Shown: positions 16,427 to 24,803, counted from the first letter of the stretch. The stretch: 64,000 nucleotides of DNA from an uncultured Leptotrichia sp. (GCA_937925095.1 CALEXX010000003.1:1-64000); one strand, 5' to 3'. A program made the numbers and translations. Notes: generated from the letters alone by a model not told the origin.

Positions 16427-18532
16427 ATGGAAAATATTATGAAAGTGTTCGGTGAAAATGTTTTTACTGAAAGTAACTTAAAAAAGAGAGTTCCAAAATC
16501 AGTATTCGAAGAATTCAGGCTATCTCAGCTGGGATTGACTGAATTGTCAAAAGAATCTGCTGAAGTTATTGCAAATGCAATGAAGGACTGGGCAACAAAA
16601 AGAGGTGCAACACATTATTGTCACTGGTTTCAGCCTCTGAATGACCTGACTGCAGAAAAACATGATTCATTTCTGGAACCTACCGGGGATAAGGAAATCA
16701 TCTATAAGTTTTCAGGAAGTAGCCTTATAAAAGGAGAATCTGATGCCTCCTCCTTTCCAAATGGTGGTTTGAGAAGTACTTTTGAGGCAAGGGGATACAC
16801 AGTTTGGGATACAAGTTCATATCCATTCATAAGAGAAAATAAAAATGGAGTCACATTATACATACCTACAGCCTTTATTTCATTTACAGGTGAAGCCTTG
16901 GATAAAAAAGTTCCACTGCTTAGAACAATGAAATATGTAGGAAAACAGGCATTGAGAGTTTTAAGGGCTCTAGGAAATAACGAATCACATCATGTATTTA
17001 ATACTTTGGGAGTGGAACAGGAATATTTCCTTGTAAATAAAGATTTATTTGAAGAAAGGGAAGACCTTCTACTGACAGGAAGAACTTTATTTGGTGCACC
17101 TGCTCCTAAAGGACAGGAATTAAGCGACCACTACTACGGAAAAATAAAAGAAAAAGTAATAAACTTTATGAGTGATGTTGATGTGGAACTTTGGAAGCTA
17201 GGAGTACCAGCAAAAACAAGACATAACGAAGTAGCTCCTAACCAGTTTGAGATAGCTCCACTATTTTCAGTAGCCAATCTGGCTTCAGACCAGAATCAGA
17301 TTATAATGGAAACTATTGAAAAAACAGCACTTAGACATAACATGGTTGCACTGCTTCATGAAAAACCTTTTGAAGGTGTAAACGGTTCAGGAAAGCACAA
17401 TAACTGGTCACTTAGTACTGATGACGGAAGAAATCTTTTCAGTCCTGGAAAAGATCCTCAGACAAATAAGAGATTCCTTTTATTTGTATCAGCTGTAATT
17501 GAAGCCATAGACAGATACTATCCTTTACTAAGGGCTACAACTGCAACTGCAACAAATGATCACCGTCTTGGAGGACATGAAGCTCCGCCTGCAATTATTT
17601 CAATCTTTTTAGGTGATGAACTGACAACAATCCTTGAAAACATTGCACTGGGAAAAAATCTTCCCGTAGCTGCAAGTTCCAAGCTGAATCTTGATGTGGA
17701 TGTTATTCCTTCTTTAAGAATTGATGCCGGAGACAGAAACAGAACATCTCCATTTGCCTTTACAGGAAATAAATTTGAATTTAGGATGCCTGGTTCAAGT
17801 TCTACTCCGTCAACAACAGCTACTGCAATAAATGCAATTGTAGGAAAAGTTTTAAGCGAATATGCCGACAGACTGGAAAAAAGCGACAAGGAAAATTTAG
17901 ATAAAACTATTGTTGAAATTATAACAGATGCATATAAAAAACACGGAAGAATTATCTTCAACGGTAACGGATACAGCGAAGAATGGCAGGAGGAAGCTAA
18001 AAGAAGAGGGCTTACAAATGAAACATCTGCAAATACAGCATTAAGAAAATATCTTGACCCTGAAATTCTTAAAGTTACTGAAGAAACTGGAATGCTTACA
18101 ATACAGGAATCTGCATCAAGATACAATGCCTATGCAGAAAGATACATTACACATTTATGCATAGAAGCTAGAACGCTAATTGACATGGCTAATAAATATA
18201 TACTTCCTTTTGGTCTGAAATATTCAAACCTTTTGGCTGAAAATATTGAAAAAGTTGAAAAATTCTATCCTGAAGGTGTAGAAGAACAAAAAGAACTTTT
18301 AAAAAGTGTTCTGACTGATATTTCTAATATAAGAAAAGAAAGTAAACTTCTTGAAGCAAGAATTACAGAAGTTAAAAAAGAGGAAAATCTTGAGAAACAG
18401 ACAGACATGGCAAAAGAATTTTTAGTTGAAGGACTGGAAAATCTTAGAGTCCCTTGTGATAATCTTGAAAAAATAGTTGACAATGAAATCTGGACATTGC
18501 CTACTTATACTGATTTATTATTTAAATTATAA
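16427..18532 (+). CDS. glnN: Glutamine synthetase type III
   Basis: Makes glutamine from glutamate, ammonia and ATP. The 701-residue size is that of GSIII, much longer than GSI (about 450). Seen are 'ATHYCHWFQPLND', 'GEALDKKVPLLRTMK', 'GVEQEYFLV' (metal-binding Glu), 'KTRHNEVAPNQFEIAP', 'NGSGKHNNWS', 'DHRLGGHEAPPAI' and 'EFRMPGSSSTPSTTATAIN'. Type III enzymes occur in Bacteroidetes, cyanobacteria and some clostridia and fusobacteria. With gdh just upstream it forms a nitrogen assimilation pair on separate transcripts. Confidence 0.96.
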   Translation: MENIMKVFGENVFTESNLKKRVPKSVFEEFRLSQLGLTELSKESAEVIANAMKDWATKRGATHYCHWFQPLNDLTAEKHDSFLEPTGDKEIIYKFSGSSLIKGESDASSFPNGGLRSTFEARGYTVWDTSSYPFIRENKNGVTLYIPTAFISFTGEALDKKVPLLRTMKYVGKQALRVLRALGNNESHHVFNTLGVEQEYFLVNKDLFEEREDLLLTGRTLFGAPAPKGQELSDHYYGKIKEKVINFMSDVDVELWKLGVPAKTRHNEVAPNQFEIAPLFSVANLASDQNQIIMETIEKTALRHNMVALLHEKPFEGVNGSGKHNNWSLSTDDGRNLFSPGKDPQTNKRFLLFVSAVIEAIDRYYPLLRATTATATNDHRLGGHEAPPAIISIFLGDELTTILENIALGKNLPVAASSKLNLDVDVIPSLRIDAGDRNRTSPFAFTGNKFEFRMPGSSSTPSTTATAINAIVGKVLSEYADRLEKSDKENLDKTIVEIITDAYKKHGRIIFNGNGYSEEWQEEAKRRGLTNETSANTALRKYLDPEILKVTEETGMLTIQESASRYNAYAERYITHLCIEARTLIDMANKYILPFGLKYSNLLAENIEKVEKFYPEGVEEQKELLKSVLTDISNIRKESKLLEARITEVKKEENLEKQTDMAKEFLVEGLENLRVPCDNLEKIVDNEIWTLPTYTDLLFKL

Positions 18533-18548
18533 AATTGAATATGAATAT

Positions 18549-18592
18549 AAAAAGCACGAACTACTCAACTGATAAATCCGTGCTTTTTACTT
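18549..18592. terminator. Bidirectional terminator between glnN and the transporter gene
   Basis: AAAAAGCACG (18549-18558) and CGTGCTTTTT (18579-18588) form a perfect stem with A and T tracts on the two sides. It serves the convergent glnN and 18624-19376 genes. Confidence 0.85.
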
Positions 18593-18623
18593 TTTTCAAA
18601 ATAACTTCTTTATAACCCTATTT

Positions 18624-19376
18624 TTATATATGATCTTCCAGTTCCCTTACTTTCCCTTGTTTTTTCCATAGTGCCGCTATATATACAAAAGGTGTATCCA
18701 TTACTGAAATAAATAATTCCAGGAAGTATGTAGAAAAGGCGATTACAAATAATTCATTGATTTTATATACTCCTGCAAATGCAAGAATTGTAAACAGAGA
18801 GTTATCAATTATCTGTCCAACAACTGTACTCAGATTATTTCTAATCCAGATATCCTTATAGCTTGGACGCCATTTTCTTATAACCTGATAGGCCCATACA
18901 TCAAACAACTGTGATATTATAAATGCTGTCATACTTGCCGCTGTTATTCTTATAACAGACAGTTCATTTAAAGCAAGTCCAAAAATAGGTTTCAAATGCT
19001 CCTGAAACTGATCAATAGATGCAGGCTTTATTGCTAATGCCCAGTTCATAACTATTGTAGTAAATACCATTGTAATAAATCCAATTGTAACTAATTTTCT
19101 CGCATATTTTTTCCCTTCGACTTCAGATAAAATATCCGAAACAAGGAATACTCCTCCAAAGGCTATATTTCCCATTGTTGTTTCAACTCCAAATAAGTTC
19201 ATCATTTTTAATACCTGTATATTTGCCAGTACTACTGACAGAGGAACAAATATAAGTAATCCCACTTTACCCCAATATTTGTAAGCAAATAAAACTGCAG
19301 TATAATTGAATAACATATACGCCAGCCAGAGCATTTCATTTGTTCCAAATTGAAAATTCTTAAAAAATTCTAACAT
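18624..19376 (-). CDS. yhhQ: Queuosine precursor transporter, YhhQ/VUT family (DUF165)
   Basis: About 250 residues with six or seven membrane helices. Family signatures are 'FLVSDILSEVEGKKYARK' (the D-x-x-S-E-x-x-G-x-K-x-A-R motif) and 'ASMTAFIISQLFDVWAYQ'. YhhQ proteins import queuine precursors (preQ0/preQ1 or queuine) for tRNA queuosine modification; the exact substrate is not readable here. ATG 19376 is preferred because GGAGGAG lies just before it; 19388 is an alternative. The leader resembles a preQ1 riboswitch followed by a terminator, which fits the function. Confidence 0.88.
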   Translation of the reverse strand: MLEFFKNFQFGTNEMLWLAYMLFNYTAVLFAYKYWGKVGLLIFVPLSVVLANIQVLKMMNLFGVETTMGNIAFGGVFLVSDILSEVEGKKYARKLVTIGFITMVFTTIVMNWALAIKPASIDQFQEHLKPIFGLALNELSVIRITAASMTAFIISQLFDVWAYQVIRKWRPSYKDIWIRNNLSTVVGQIIDNSLFTILAFAGVYKINELFVIAFSTYFLELFISVMDTPFVYIAALWKKQGKVRELEDHI

Positions 19377-19400
19377 CTTCTCCTCCATTTTATATTATTT

Positions 19401-19444
19401 TTCACAAAAAAAATGTATCATCCCCTTTTTGACAACGATACATT
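19401..19444 (-). terminator. Terminator hairpin in the yhhQ leader (possible riboswitch expression platform)
   Basis: On the minus strand AATGTATC and GATACATT form a stem followed by TTTTTTTT, about 25 nt upstream of the start codon region. The loop contains AAAAAGGGG, whose AAAGG could pair with CCTTT of the upstream aptamer-like element. Confidence 0.7.
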
Positions 19445-19461
19445 TGTAAATCTGTTATCTT

Positions 19462-19502
19462 ATTAAAGGTTTTTTTTATGGATGGATTCTCCCAAACATC
19501 CT
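19462..19502 (-). promoter_or_regulatory. Candidate preQ1-type riboswitch aptamer
   Basis: On the minus strand GGATG and CATCC form a stem closing a loop of about 13 nt (TTTGGGAGAATCC region), followed at once by ATAAAAAAAACC. A short hairpin followed by a long A-rich tail that folds back is the plan of preQ1-I aptamers. A GGG loop/CCU tail pairing is possible, but the loop does not match the common consensus exactly. It sits upstream of a terminator and a queuosine-precursor transporter gene. Confidence 0.4.
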
Positions 19503-19583
19503 GTTATTTCTAACTTTTATTATTTTCAATTGTATTTACTGTGTTATATTTTACAATTATTTTAAAAAAATTGCAATGTTTTT

Positions 19584-19814
19584 TTATTTATTTACATTAG
19601 AATTTTCTGTTTTTTGATATTTTTCACACTCTATTGTAAATCCTCCCTTATATTTTTTTCCTGGTTTTTTACTTGTAATAGGAGCAACTAAAAGTGTCCC
19701 ATCTTCACCAAATGTCCTGCTTAATACTAAACCATAATGTTTTCCAGACATTTCTCCCCCTTCATTATCTTTAAAATCTACTAAATAAACACCTAAAATT
19801 TCACAAATAACCAT
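19584..19814 (-). CDS. Short PemK/MazF-like toxin protein, possibly truncated
   Basis: 76 residues. 'LGVYLVDFKDNEGGEMSGKHYGLVL' and 'LLVAPITSKKPGKKYKGGFTIECEKYQ' resemble the first half of PemK/MazF-fold ribonucleases (a 'VDF...G.E..G.R..LV' opening followed by 'PITS'). It ends in 'TENSNVNK' where longer relatives continue with a second strand-rich half, so it may be truncated. Type III toxins (ToxN/CptN/TenpN) share this fold. Upstream lie a consensus promoter, two RNA repeats and a terminator that leads into a GAGGGGG ribosome site. That is the layout of a type III toxin-antitoxin locus. Confidence 0.6.
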   Translation of the reverse strand: MVICEILGVYLVDFKDNEGGEMSGKHYGLVLSRTFGEDGTLLVAPITSKKPGKKYKGGFTIECEKYQKTENSNVNK

Positions 19815-19834
19815 CTAATCCCCCTCAAAAAATT

Positions 19835-19856
19835 AAGCATATCTTTTGATATGCTT
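19835..19856 (-). terminator. Intrinsic terminator between repeat RNA and toxin-like gene
   Basis: AAGCATATC-TTTT-GATATGCTT, a perfect 9-bp stem with 4-nt loop, followed on the minus strand by AATTTTTT. Confidence 0.85.
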
Positions 19857-19863
19857 ACTGTAG

Positions 19864-19881
19864 TCCTTAAACGAATAAGGC
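19864..19881 (-). repeat. Repeat RNA unit 2
   Basis: Minus-strand GCCTTATTCGTTTAAGGA, identical to the unit at 19907-19924. Confidence 0.85.
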
Positions 19882-19906
19882 TCTTTTATCTCTTCGAAAC
19901 ATCCCA

Positions 19907-19924
19907 TCCTTAAACGAATAAGGC
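19907..19924 (-). repeat. Repeat RNA unit 1
   Basis: First of two identical 18-nt hairpin units, about 9 nt after the predicted transcription start. Confidence 0.85.
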
Positions 19925-19939
19925 TTTTGATGTAATAAT

Positions 19940-19968
19940 ATTATAGTATTTACTTTTCAATTTGTCAA
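19940..19968 (-). promoter_or_regulatory. Perfect consensus promoter of the repeat RNA
   Basis: On the minus strand TTGACA (19963-19968), exactly 17 bp, TATAAT (19940-19945). It is the only promoter seen in this window with both hexamers perfect, as expected for an abundant small RNA. Confidence 0.85.
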
Positions 19969-20030
19969 TAGATTTTTTAATTTATTTATAATTTAATAGA
20001 AAAATATCTTTAAAATTTAATCTTTTTCCT

Positions 20031-20405
20031 TTACTCTTCCATATTTCGTTTACAATCATATTTTTCTATATAATTATTATAAATTATAAACTGTAATTTT
20101 AATTCGAACATTTCTAAATCATCAAAAAAACAAAACATATCACTTATAGAAAATTTTTTTCTTATTCTACATAAATCATCATAAATTTCTGCCATATCTT
20201 TAATGGCTCTTTCCCTATCATAAGAAAGGAATTTTTCTTTCTTATGCTCTTCAAGTATTTCAAATATACTACTTGGATAATTTAAATCTGCTTCAAACAA
20301 TATTTCACTAAAACAACGGTGTATATAATCATAAAATTTTGACGTATGACCATTTCTAAATACATTTTCCATAACTTCTTCCCAATCAATTTCTATTTCT
20401 TTCAT
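20031..20405 (-). CDS. Protein of unknown function in the defence island
   Basis: 124 residues, acidic, mostly helical, no signal peptide. I recognise no family. A good TAGGAGG ribosome site precedes the ATG. It follows the 138-residue unknown gene by 20 bp, so the two are probably cotranscribed downstream of res. Two in-phase helix-forming segments rich in Phe and Ile suggest a small globular partner or immunity-type protein; this is only a guess. Confidence 0.6.
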   Translation of the reverse strand: MKEIEIDWEEVMENVFRNGHTSKFYDYIHRCFSEILFEADLNYPSSIFEILEEHKKEKFLSYDRERAIKDMAEIYDDLCRIRKKFSISDMFCFFDDLEMFELKLQFIIYNNYIEKYDCKRNMEE

Positions 20406-20425
20406 TTTTAATATACCTCCTAAAA

Positions 20426-20842
20426 TTATATATAGTTTACTCTTAATTTTTTGTTTATAAAATAAATTTTTTCTACATAAACTTTTAAATCATATTCTAT
20501 ATGATCTTTTTTACATAAATCACAATAAAATTCTTCCGTCTCTACATCACCATCTTCTATGGCAAATTCTATTTGTATTTCTTTTAAGTTTAATATATCA
20601 GCTACATATTTTTTCCATATATCTTCTCCTTGAGTAAATAAATATTTTAGCAATATATTTTTTACATCGTATCTTACTGTAAATAACCCTATAAAAATAC
20701 AATTTTTACAGATAAGGCATCTTATTTCAAAATATTCTAATATTTTACATATAAAATTTGAATCTTTAAAAAATATAAACTTTAGCTCTTCTCCACTTTG
20801 TTCCAAATATTTTTCTAATAGTTCCTTTTTAACACCTTTCAT
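20426..20842 (-). CDS. Protein of unknown function with two Cys pairs
   Basis: 138 residues from ATG 20842, which follows AAAGGAG; an upstream in-frame ATG at 20881 overlaps the end of res and lacks a ribosome site. 'CLICKNC' in the middle and 'CDLCKKDH' near the C-terminus could form a zinc-binding centre. No family is recognised. It lies 35 bp after res and 20 bp before the 124-residue unknown gene. Confidence 0.6.
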   Translation of the reverse strand: MKGVKKELLEKYLEQSGEELKFIFFKDSNFICKILEYFEIRCLICKNCIFIGLFTVRYDVKNILLKYLFTQGEDIWKKYVADILNLKEIQIEFAIEDGDVETEEFYCDLCKKDHIEYDLKVYVEKIYFINKKLRVNYI

Positions 20843-20877
20843 AAAAATCAACTCCTTTACTATTAAATAATAAAAAT

Positions 20878-23800
20878 TCATTTTACTTTAAACTTCCTTT
20901 TAAAATCATCGTAACTGTTTACCCAGTCAAATTTTATATTTTTAGAAACAGCTTCAAAGTGTAGTTTACCACATTTTATTTTTCTTTTCTCAACATCTGA
21001 TAAATCCTTCTCTTCCTTACCTGCCTTTGTTTCAACTATAAAATAAATTCCTACATTATTTCCCTTATTTTCTAAAGAATTTCTATAGACAACAGCCCAA
21101 TCAGGTGAATAGTTTCCATAAGGTGTATCTATTACAAATCCACCTTTTTTCAGTTTTGTAAATAGTAACACATTGTTATTATTTTCAAGCTTTTCTGCGA
21201 ATTCTTTTTCTCCATCACTATCAAGCTTATAATACTCGTTCAGGCTGGTACTAGTTTTTTTAGCTTTAAACAGTCTTCTTTTATTATTCAGGTCTTCTTC
21301 ATTTATTTTATCCACTTCAAATATTTTTTCTCTTTCTGTTTCGTATCCGTCTATCACTTCATATTCAAAAACTTCTTCAGCTTTCATATTTTTTAGTTCT
21401 TCCAGTAATATCTCAGTGACATCCTCCAGCACATCCTGAATATTTAAGGCTTTTCTACTTTTTTCTTCAAGCCCTTTTATTATCTTAAGTATTGCCAGTC
21501 TTGGTAACATTGTATGATACATAATGTAGTTAGCTATTTCAAGGTCATTTTTCTTTTCAGTGACAATATCAGACAATTCAACATCTTCATTTATCATTTT
21601 TTCAAGCTTAAACTTTCCAGTATTATCATATTCTCCTTTAGAATCTGTCAGCTCAACTATTTTCTTCAAATCAAAATCACTTATATGTTTATTTATTTTA
21701 CTTATACTGCTCGAAATATACTTCTTACTATCAATTTTACATTTATAGATGGCTTTCTTGCTAAGATTTTTCCCTAATTCTTCAAAAATATCCTTAAATT
21801 CCTTTTCAGAAATAAAACTTCTCTGTTTATTAATAATTGGCTCATTATCTCCATTTACTATTTCTATACGGTTTGTTCCTTTTTCTACCATATATTTTAC
21901 AAAATTTTCCATGATTTGTGAAGAATGTTCTTCTAATATTTCATCTGAAAACTTAATTTCTTTAATGGCTTCTGCTATTTTTTCAGTATCTTTCAAAAGA
22001 ATATTATTATTATCCATTATCTTATTATTTACCAGTTCCTGCTTTAAATTATCTACCAATTCTGAAGTAACCTTGGATTTAGGAATACCTGATTTCTCAA
22101 GTGTAAGTAGAATAATATCTGATGTAACTTCATTTATATTTAGATTTCTATTGAAATCTTCCTGCAACATTCTTGAAAAATTTTCATAGCTGTCATTTGC
22201 AATTACAGTAAGTTCATTCACATTTCTGTCTAGACATCTGTTTCCTGTTACATCTACTGGAAGTCTAAGACCTCTACCTATTTCCTGCTTTTTGGCTATA
22301 TCGCTACTTCCATTTTTCAGTGTACACAATGTAAACACATTTGGATTATCCCATCCTTCCCTGAGGGCAGAATGTGAAAAAATAAAGGCAAGAGGTTCAT
22401 TGAATGAAATCAGCTCATCCTTTTTTTCCAGAATTAGCTCTATTCCCCTGTCTATATCTTCCTGTGATTTTGCCTTTACAGCACTTTCACCTTTATCAGA
22501 ATTCCAGTCATCTACTTCAACTTCATTCTTCTTTTTATCCAGTGCAAAATAACCTTCCCTCACTAAATTTACATTTTCATAATTTAGAAAATAATTTTTA
22601 TATTTCTCAATTTTTTCCTTGTATTTTTCTATAGCCATCACATATTCTTCATCAAATATTTTCAGATATTCCCCTCTTCTGTCCTCTGCATCATTGTCAC
22701 GCACTTTTTTAACTTCATCTATGAAAAATAATGTCAGTCCTTTTATTTTTCTTCCTTCATCTAAAATTTCAAACTGCTTTTCAAAATGATTTTTTATTGC
22801 AAGCCTTATCTGAATACGGATAATTTCCTTATTTTCGAGCTTTTTGTTACTTTCTCCCAGTTCCAGCTCAATATCTTCATTACTGGAAGAAACTTTTAAT
22901 GGTTTTACTTTATTTGGCTGTTCCGCAATAAACATATCTTTGTACTGAGGTAATCCTCCAGATAGTTCATAAAGTGAAACTCCATTTTCCACATCAAAAC
23001 TTTTAAATCTGATACTTTCCCCCTGTACCTGAGAAAACATCTCAATTCTTGCTTTTAAATCCTTTGTAAAATGAGTATATCTGATATATGGATAATCTTT
23101 AGAAATCACTCCATTTATAGTTTTTACCTGTATTTTTTTTACCAAATCTTTTTTGTATGCTTCATAGGAATCCAGCTTATACACCTGATTGTAGAGATTC
23201 TTATGTGTTGCTGAATAACGCAATGTAAATAATGGCTCCAGTTCATCTATTGCCTTCAATGATTGTGATTTTTTCTTTACTGTACCTTCTATCTTCTGCG
23301 GTTCATCAATCAATACAATAGGTCTTATAAATTTTATATCATTCCATAAAACTCTACCATATTCATCATCCTTACGAATTTTTGTTGAATCCCTGTTAAA
23401 TGCCTGAATATTCAGAACACATATGCTTAAATCATTACTTTCTACAAAATTACTGCTCACTTTTCCTAGATTATTACTGTCGTAAATAAAACTGTATTTT
23501 GACAAATCTACATTGTACAGTCTTTTAAAATGTTCCGTCAGCTGTTTTATAGATTTTTCCACGCCTTTACGGATTGCTATGGAAGGAACTACAATCATAA
23601 ATTTCTTGAAACCATATTCCTTATACAGCTCCAGTATTGTACGTAAATATACATAAGTTTTTCCTGTCCCCGTTTCCATTTCAATAGTAAAATCCCTTCC
23701 ATGATTTCTATACGAAATTTCATCTGTAAATAAGCCGTTTCCTAGCTGTACTTTCTTTAGGTTTTGAAGAAGTTTCTCTCCCTTTACAATATCTATATTT

Positions 23801-23961
23801 CTCACAGGATCTTTTTCAGTAATTCTTGTTTTTCTTATTTTTTCAGCATAAATACTACCTACCTCTTTTGGAAGTCCTCTGAAGAGTTCCACGACAGACT
23901 TTACTGCCTTTTTCTGGTATTCCAAATTATCATCAAACTGAAATATTATTTTATTTGACAT
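20878..23961 (-). CDS. res: Type III restriction enzyme Res subunit (helicase-nuclease)
   Basis: About 1027 residues. The SF2 helicase core has Walker A 'METGTGKTYV' (about 95-104), 'MIVVPSIAIRKGV', Walker B 'VLIDEPQKI', 'TLRYSATHKN' and the C-terminal RecA motifs 'SALREGWDNPNVF' and 'QEIGRGLRLPV'. The C-terminus holds a PD-(D/E)xK nuclease: Asp954 in 'YSPDWAVVY' and 'VETKAG' (about 976-981). Res together with Mod translocates on and cuts unmodified DNA. Mod lies 4.7 kb away with other defence genes in between. ATG 23961 is chosen for its AAGGAGA site. A terminator lies only 25 nt upstream. Confidence 0.93.
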   Translation of the reverse strand: MSNKIIFQFDDNLEYQKKAVKSVVELFRGLPKEVGSIYAEKIRKTRITEKDPVRNIDIVKGEKLLQNLKKVQLGNGLFTDEISYRNHGRDFTIEMETGTGKTYVYLRTILELYKEYGFKKFMIVVPSIAIRKGVEKSIKQLTEHFKRLYNVDLSKYSFIYDSNNLGKVSSNFVESNDLSICVLNIQAFNRDSTKIRKDDEYGRVLWNDIKFIRPIVLIDEPQKIEGTVKKKSQSLKAIDELEPLFTLRYSATHKNLYNQVYKLDSYEAYKKDLVKKIQVKTINGVISKDYPYIRYTHFTKDLKARIEMFSQVQGESIRFKSFDVENGVSLYELSGGLPQYKDMFIAEQPNKVKPLKVSSSNEDIELELGESNKKLENKEIIRIQIRLAIKNHFEKQFEILDEGRKIKGLTLFFIDEVKKVRDNDAEDRRGEYLKIFDEEYVMAIEKYKEKIEKYKNYFLNYENVNLVREGYFALDKKKNEVEVDDWNSDKGESAVKAKSQEDIDRGIELILEKKDELISFNEPLAFIFSHSALREGWDNPNVFTLCTLKNGSSDIAKKQEIGRGLRLPVDVTGNRCLDRNVNELTVIANDSYENFSRMLQEDFNRNLNINEVTSDIILLTLEKSGIPKSKVTSELVDNLKQELVNNKIMDNNNILLKDTEKIAEAIKEIKFSDEILEEHSSQIMENFVKYMVEKGTNRIEIVNGDNEPIINKQRSFISEKEFKDIFEELGKNLSKKAIYKCKIDSKKYISSSISKINKHISDFDLKKIVELTDSKGEYDNTGKFKLEKMINEDVELSDIVTEKKNDLEIANYIMYHTMLPRLAILKIIKGLEEKSRKALNIQDVLEDVTEILLEELKNMKAEEVFEYEVIDGYETEREKIFEVDKINEEDLNNKRRLFKAKKTSTSLNEYYKLDSDGEKEFAEKLENNNNVLLFTKLKKGGFVIDTPYGNYSPDWAVVYRNSLENKGNNVGIYFIVETKAGKEEKDLSDVEKRKIKCGKLHFEAVSKNIKFDWVNSYDDFKRKFKVK

Positions 23962-23985
23962 TTCATTTTCTCCTTTTGTTCTGTA

Positions 23986-24024
23986 ATAAAAAAGTCTCAA
24001 TTATCTTTTTTGATAAAAGAGACT
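23986..24024 (-). terminator. Terminator directly upstream of res
   Basis: AGTCTC/GAGACT with inner TTATC/GATAA, followed on the minus strand by TTTTTTAT. Only 25 nt separate it from the res ATG, so either res depends on read-through or a weak promoter overlaps the hairpin (GATAAT on the minus strand). Confidence 0.75.
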
Positions 24025-24040
24025 ATTAAAATCATTATTT

Positions 24041-24634
24041 CTAAAAATTATCTAATCTTAGTATCATTGTTTTTAAGTTATTTTCTGAACTGAATTTTTT
24101 TATCAGGTTAAATCCATAATTTGAATAAAATCTTATTAGTGAACTGTTATCTTCACATTCTAGCCATAAATATTTGGTATTTATAATTTTTTTCACGATT
24201 AATAATAATTCGTGTGCCAGTGATATTATTTCATTACCTGTTATCATATTTTTATCAGAAATATTATAATTTTTTCCTATCTGTGCCAGCAAAAAACTGT
24301 TTACAACATAACTTCCGTCTTTCAATTTTCTTCCACTCTGTGAAAATCTTTTCCGCTGTGTCTTACTAAGACTAAGAAAATTTTCTTTTTCAATAATTAA
24401 ACTCTTATTTGCAAATGTAAAATACCCCAATATTTCCCCACTTTTATCATTACGGATTAGATGAGTGGCAGATAAAGAACTTTTTTCAAAATTTATAGCT
24501 TTATTATGTAGAAAATCCTCAATGCTGTTTCTATCTCTGCTTTTGAACTGTTTCAATATTTTTTCTTTAATATACTCTTCATCTTTTATATCTGCTATTA
24601 TATCCTGTAATGAAATAATTCTGTTATTCTTCAT
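24041..24634 (-). CDS. GNAT-type acetyltransferase, candidate toxin
   Basis: About 197 residues. The C-terminal half has GNAT features: 'GEILGYFTFANKSLII' (central strands), 'ISLAHELLLIVKKI' (helix 3 region) and 'YLWLECEDNSSLIRFYSNYGFNLIKKF', the usual C-terminal signature of an acetyl-CoA-dependent acetyltransferase. It overlaps a 59-residue gene upstream by 11 bp, the arrangement of GNAT toxin-antitoxin pairs. The start may be ATG 24634 or TTG 24652. Ends just before a terminator. A toxin role is inferred only from layout. Confidence 0.7.
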   Translation of the reverse strand: MKNNRIISLQDIIADIKDEEYIKEKILKQFKSRDRNSIEDFLHNKAINFEKSSLSATHLIRNDKSGEILGYFTFANKSLIIEKENFLSLSKTQRKRFSQSGRKLKDGSYVVNSFLLAQIGKNYNISDKNMITGNEIISLAHELLLIVKKIINTKYLWLECEDNSSLIRFYSNYGFNLIKKFSSENNLKTMILRLDNF

Positions 24635-24803
24635 CCTTTGAAGAATATCCAAACATTTTTCTTATTTCTTCCGGGTCATCTACAATTTCAAAATCAACAT
24701 CAAGTTTTTTAACTTTCTTTTTACTCTCCATTGCTTCCAGTACTTCATCTGCATATCTTGCTGGAATTCTCAAAGCATCAAGTAATATACTTTCTGTAGC
24801 CAT
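24624..24803 (-). CDS. Small antitoxin-like protein paired with a GNAT gene
   Basis: 59 residues from ATG 24803 (an ATG at 24812 overlaps the AAAAGGA ribosome site). 'ATESILLDALRIPARYADEVLEAMES' is a helical N-terminus similar to the 63-residue neighbour at 24841-25032; the tail is acidic ('DDPEEIRKMFG'). It overlaps the GNAT gene start. A neutralising partner is inferred. Confidence 0.6.
   Translation of the reverse strand: MATESILLDALRIPARYADEVLEAMESKKKVKKLDVDFEIVDDPEEIRKMFGYSSKDEE

Larger units (their letters stand above)
19825..19933 (-). ncRNA. Candidate repeat RNA (type III antitoxin-like) upstream of the PemK/MazF-like gene
   Basis: The predicted transcript starts near 19933, 7 nt after a perfect TATAAT. 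It contains two identical 18-nt units GCCTTATTCGTTTAAGGA, each folding as CCTTA-loop-TAAGG, with a 43-nt period. It then ends at a 9-bp hairpin with a T tract (19825-19856) immediately before the toxin-like gene. In type III systems a terminator between antitoxin repeats and toxin sets their ratio. It is not long enough for a CRISPR array and no cas gene is near. Confidence 0.55.

Noticed and set aside
19864..19924. CRISPR array
   Set aside because: Only two 18-nt units with 25 nt between them, a promoter and terminator tightly around them, and no cas gene in the window. The hairpin recalls Cas13-type repeats, but the layout fits a toxin-antitoxin RNA better.
21514..22634. Plus-strand open frames inside res
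   Set aside because: They have shadow composition (Ser/Phe/Leu-rich) opposite an intact helicase gene.
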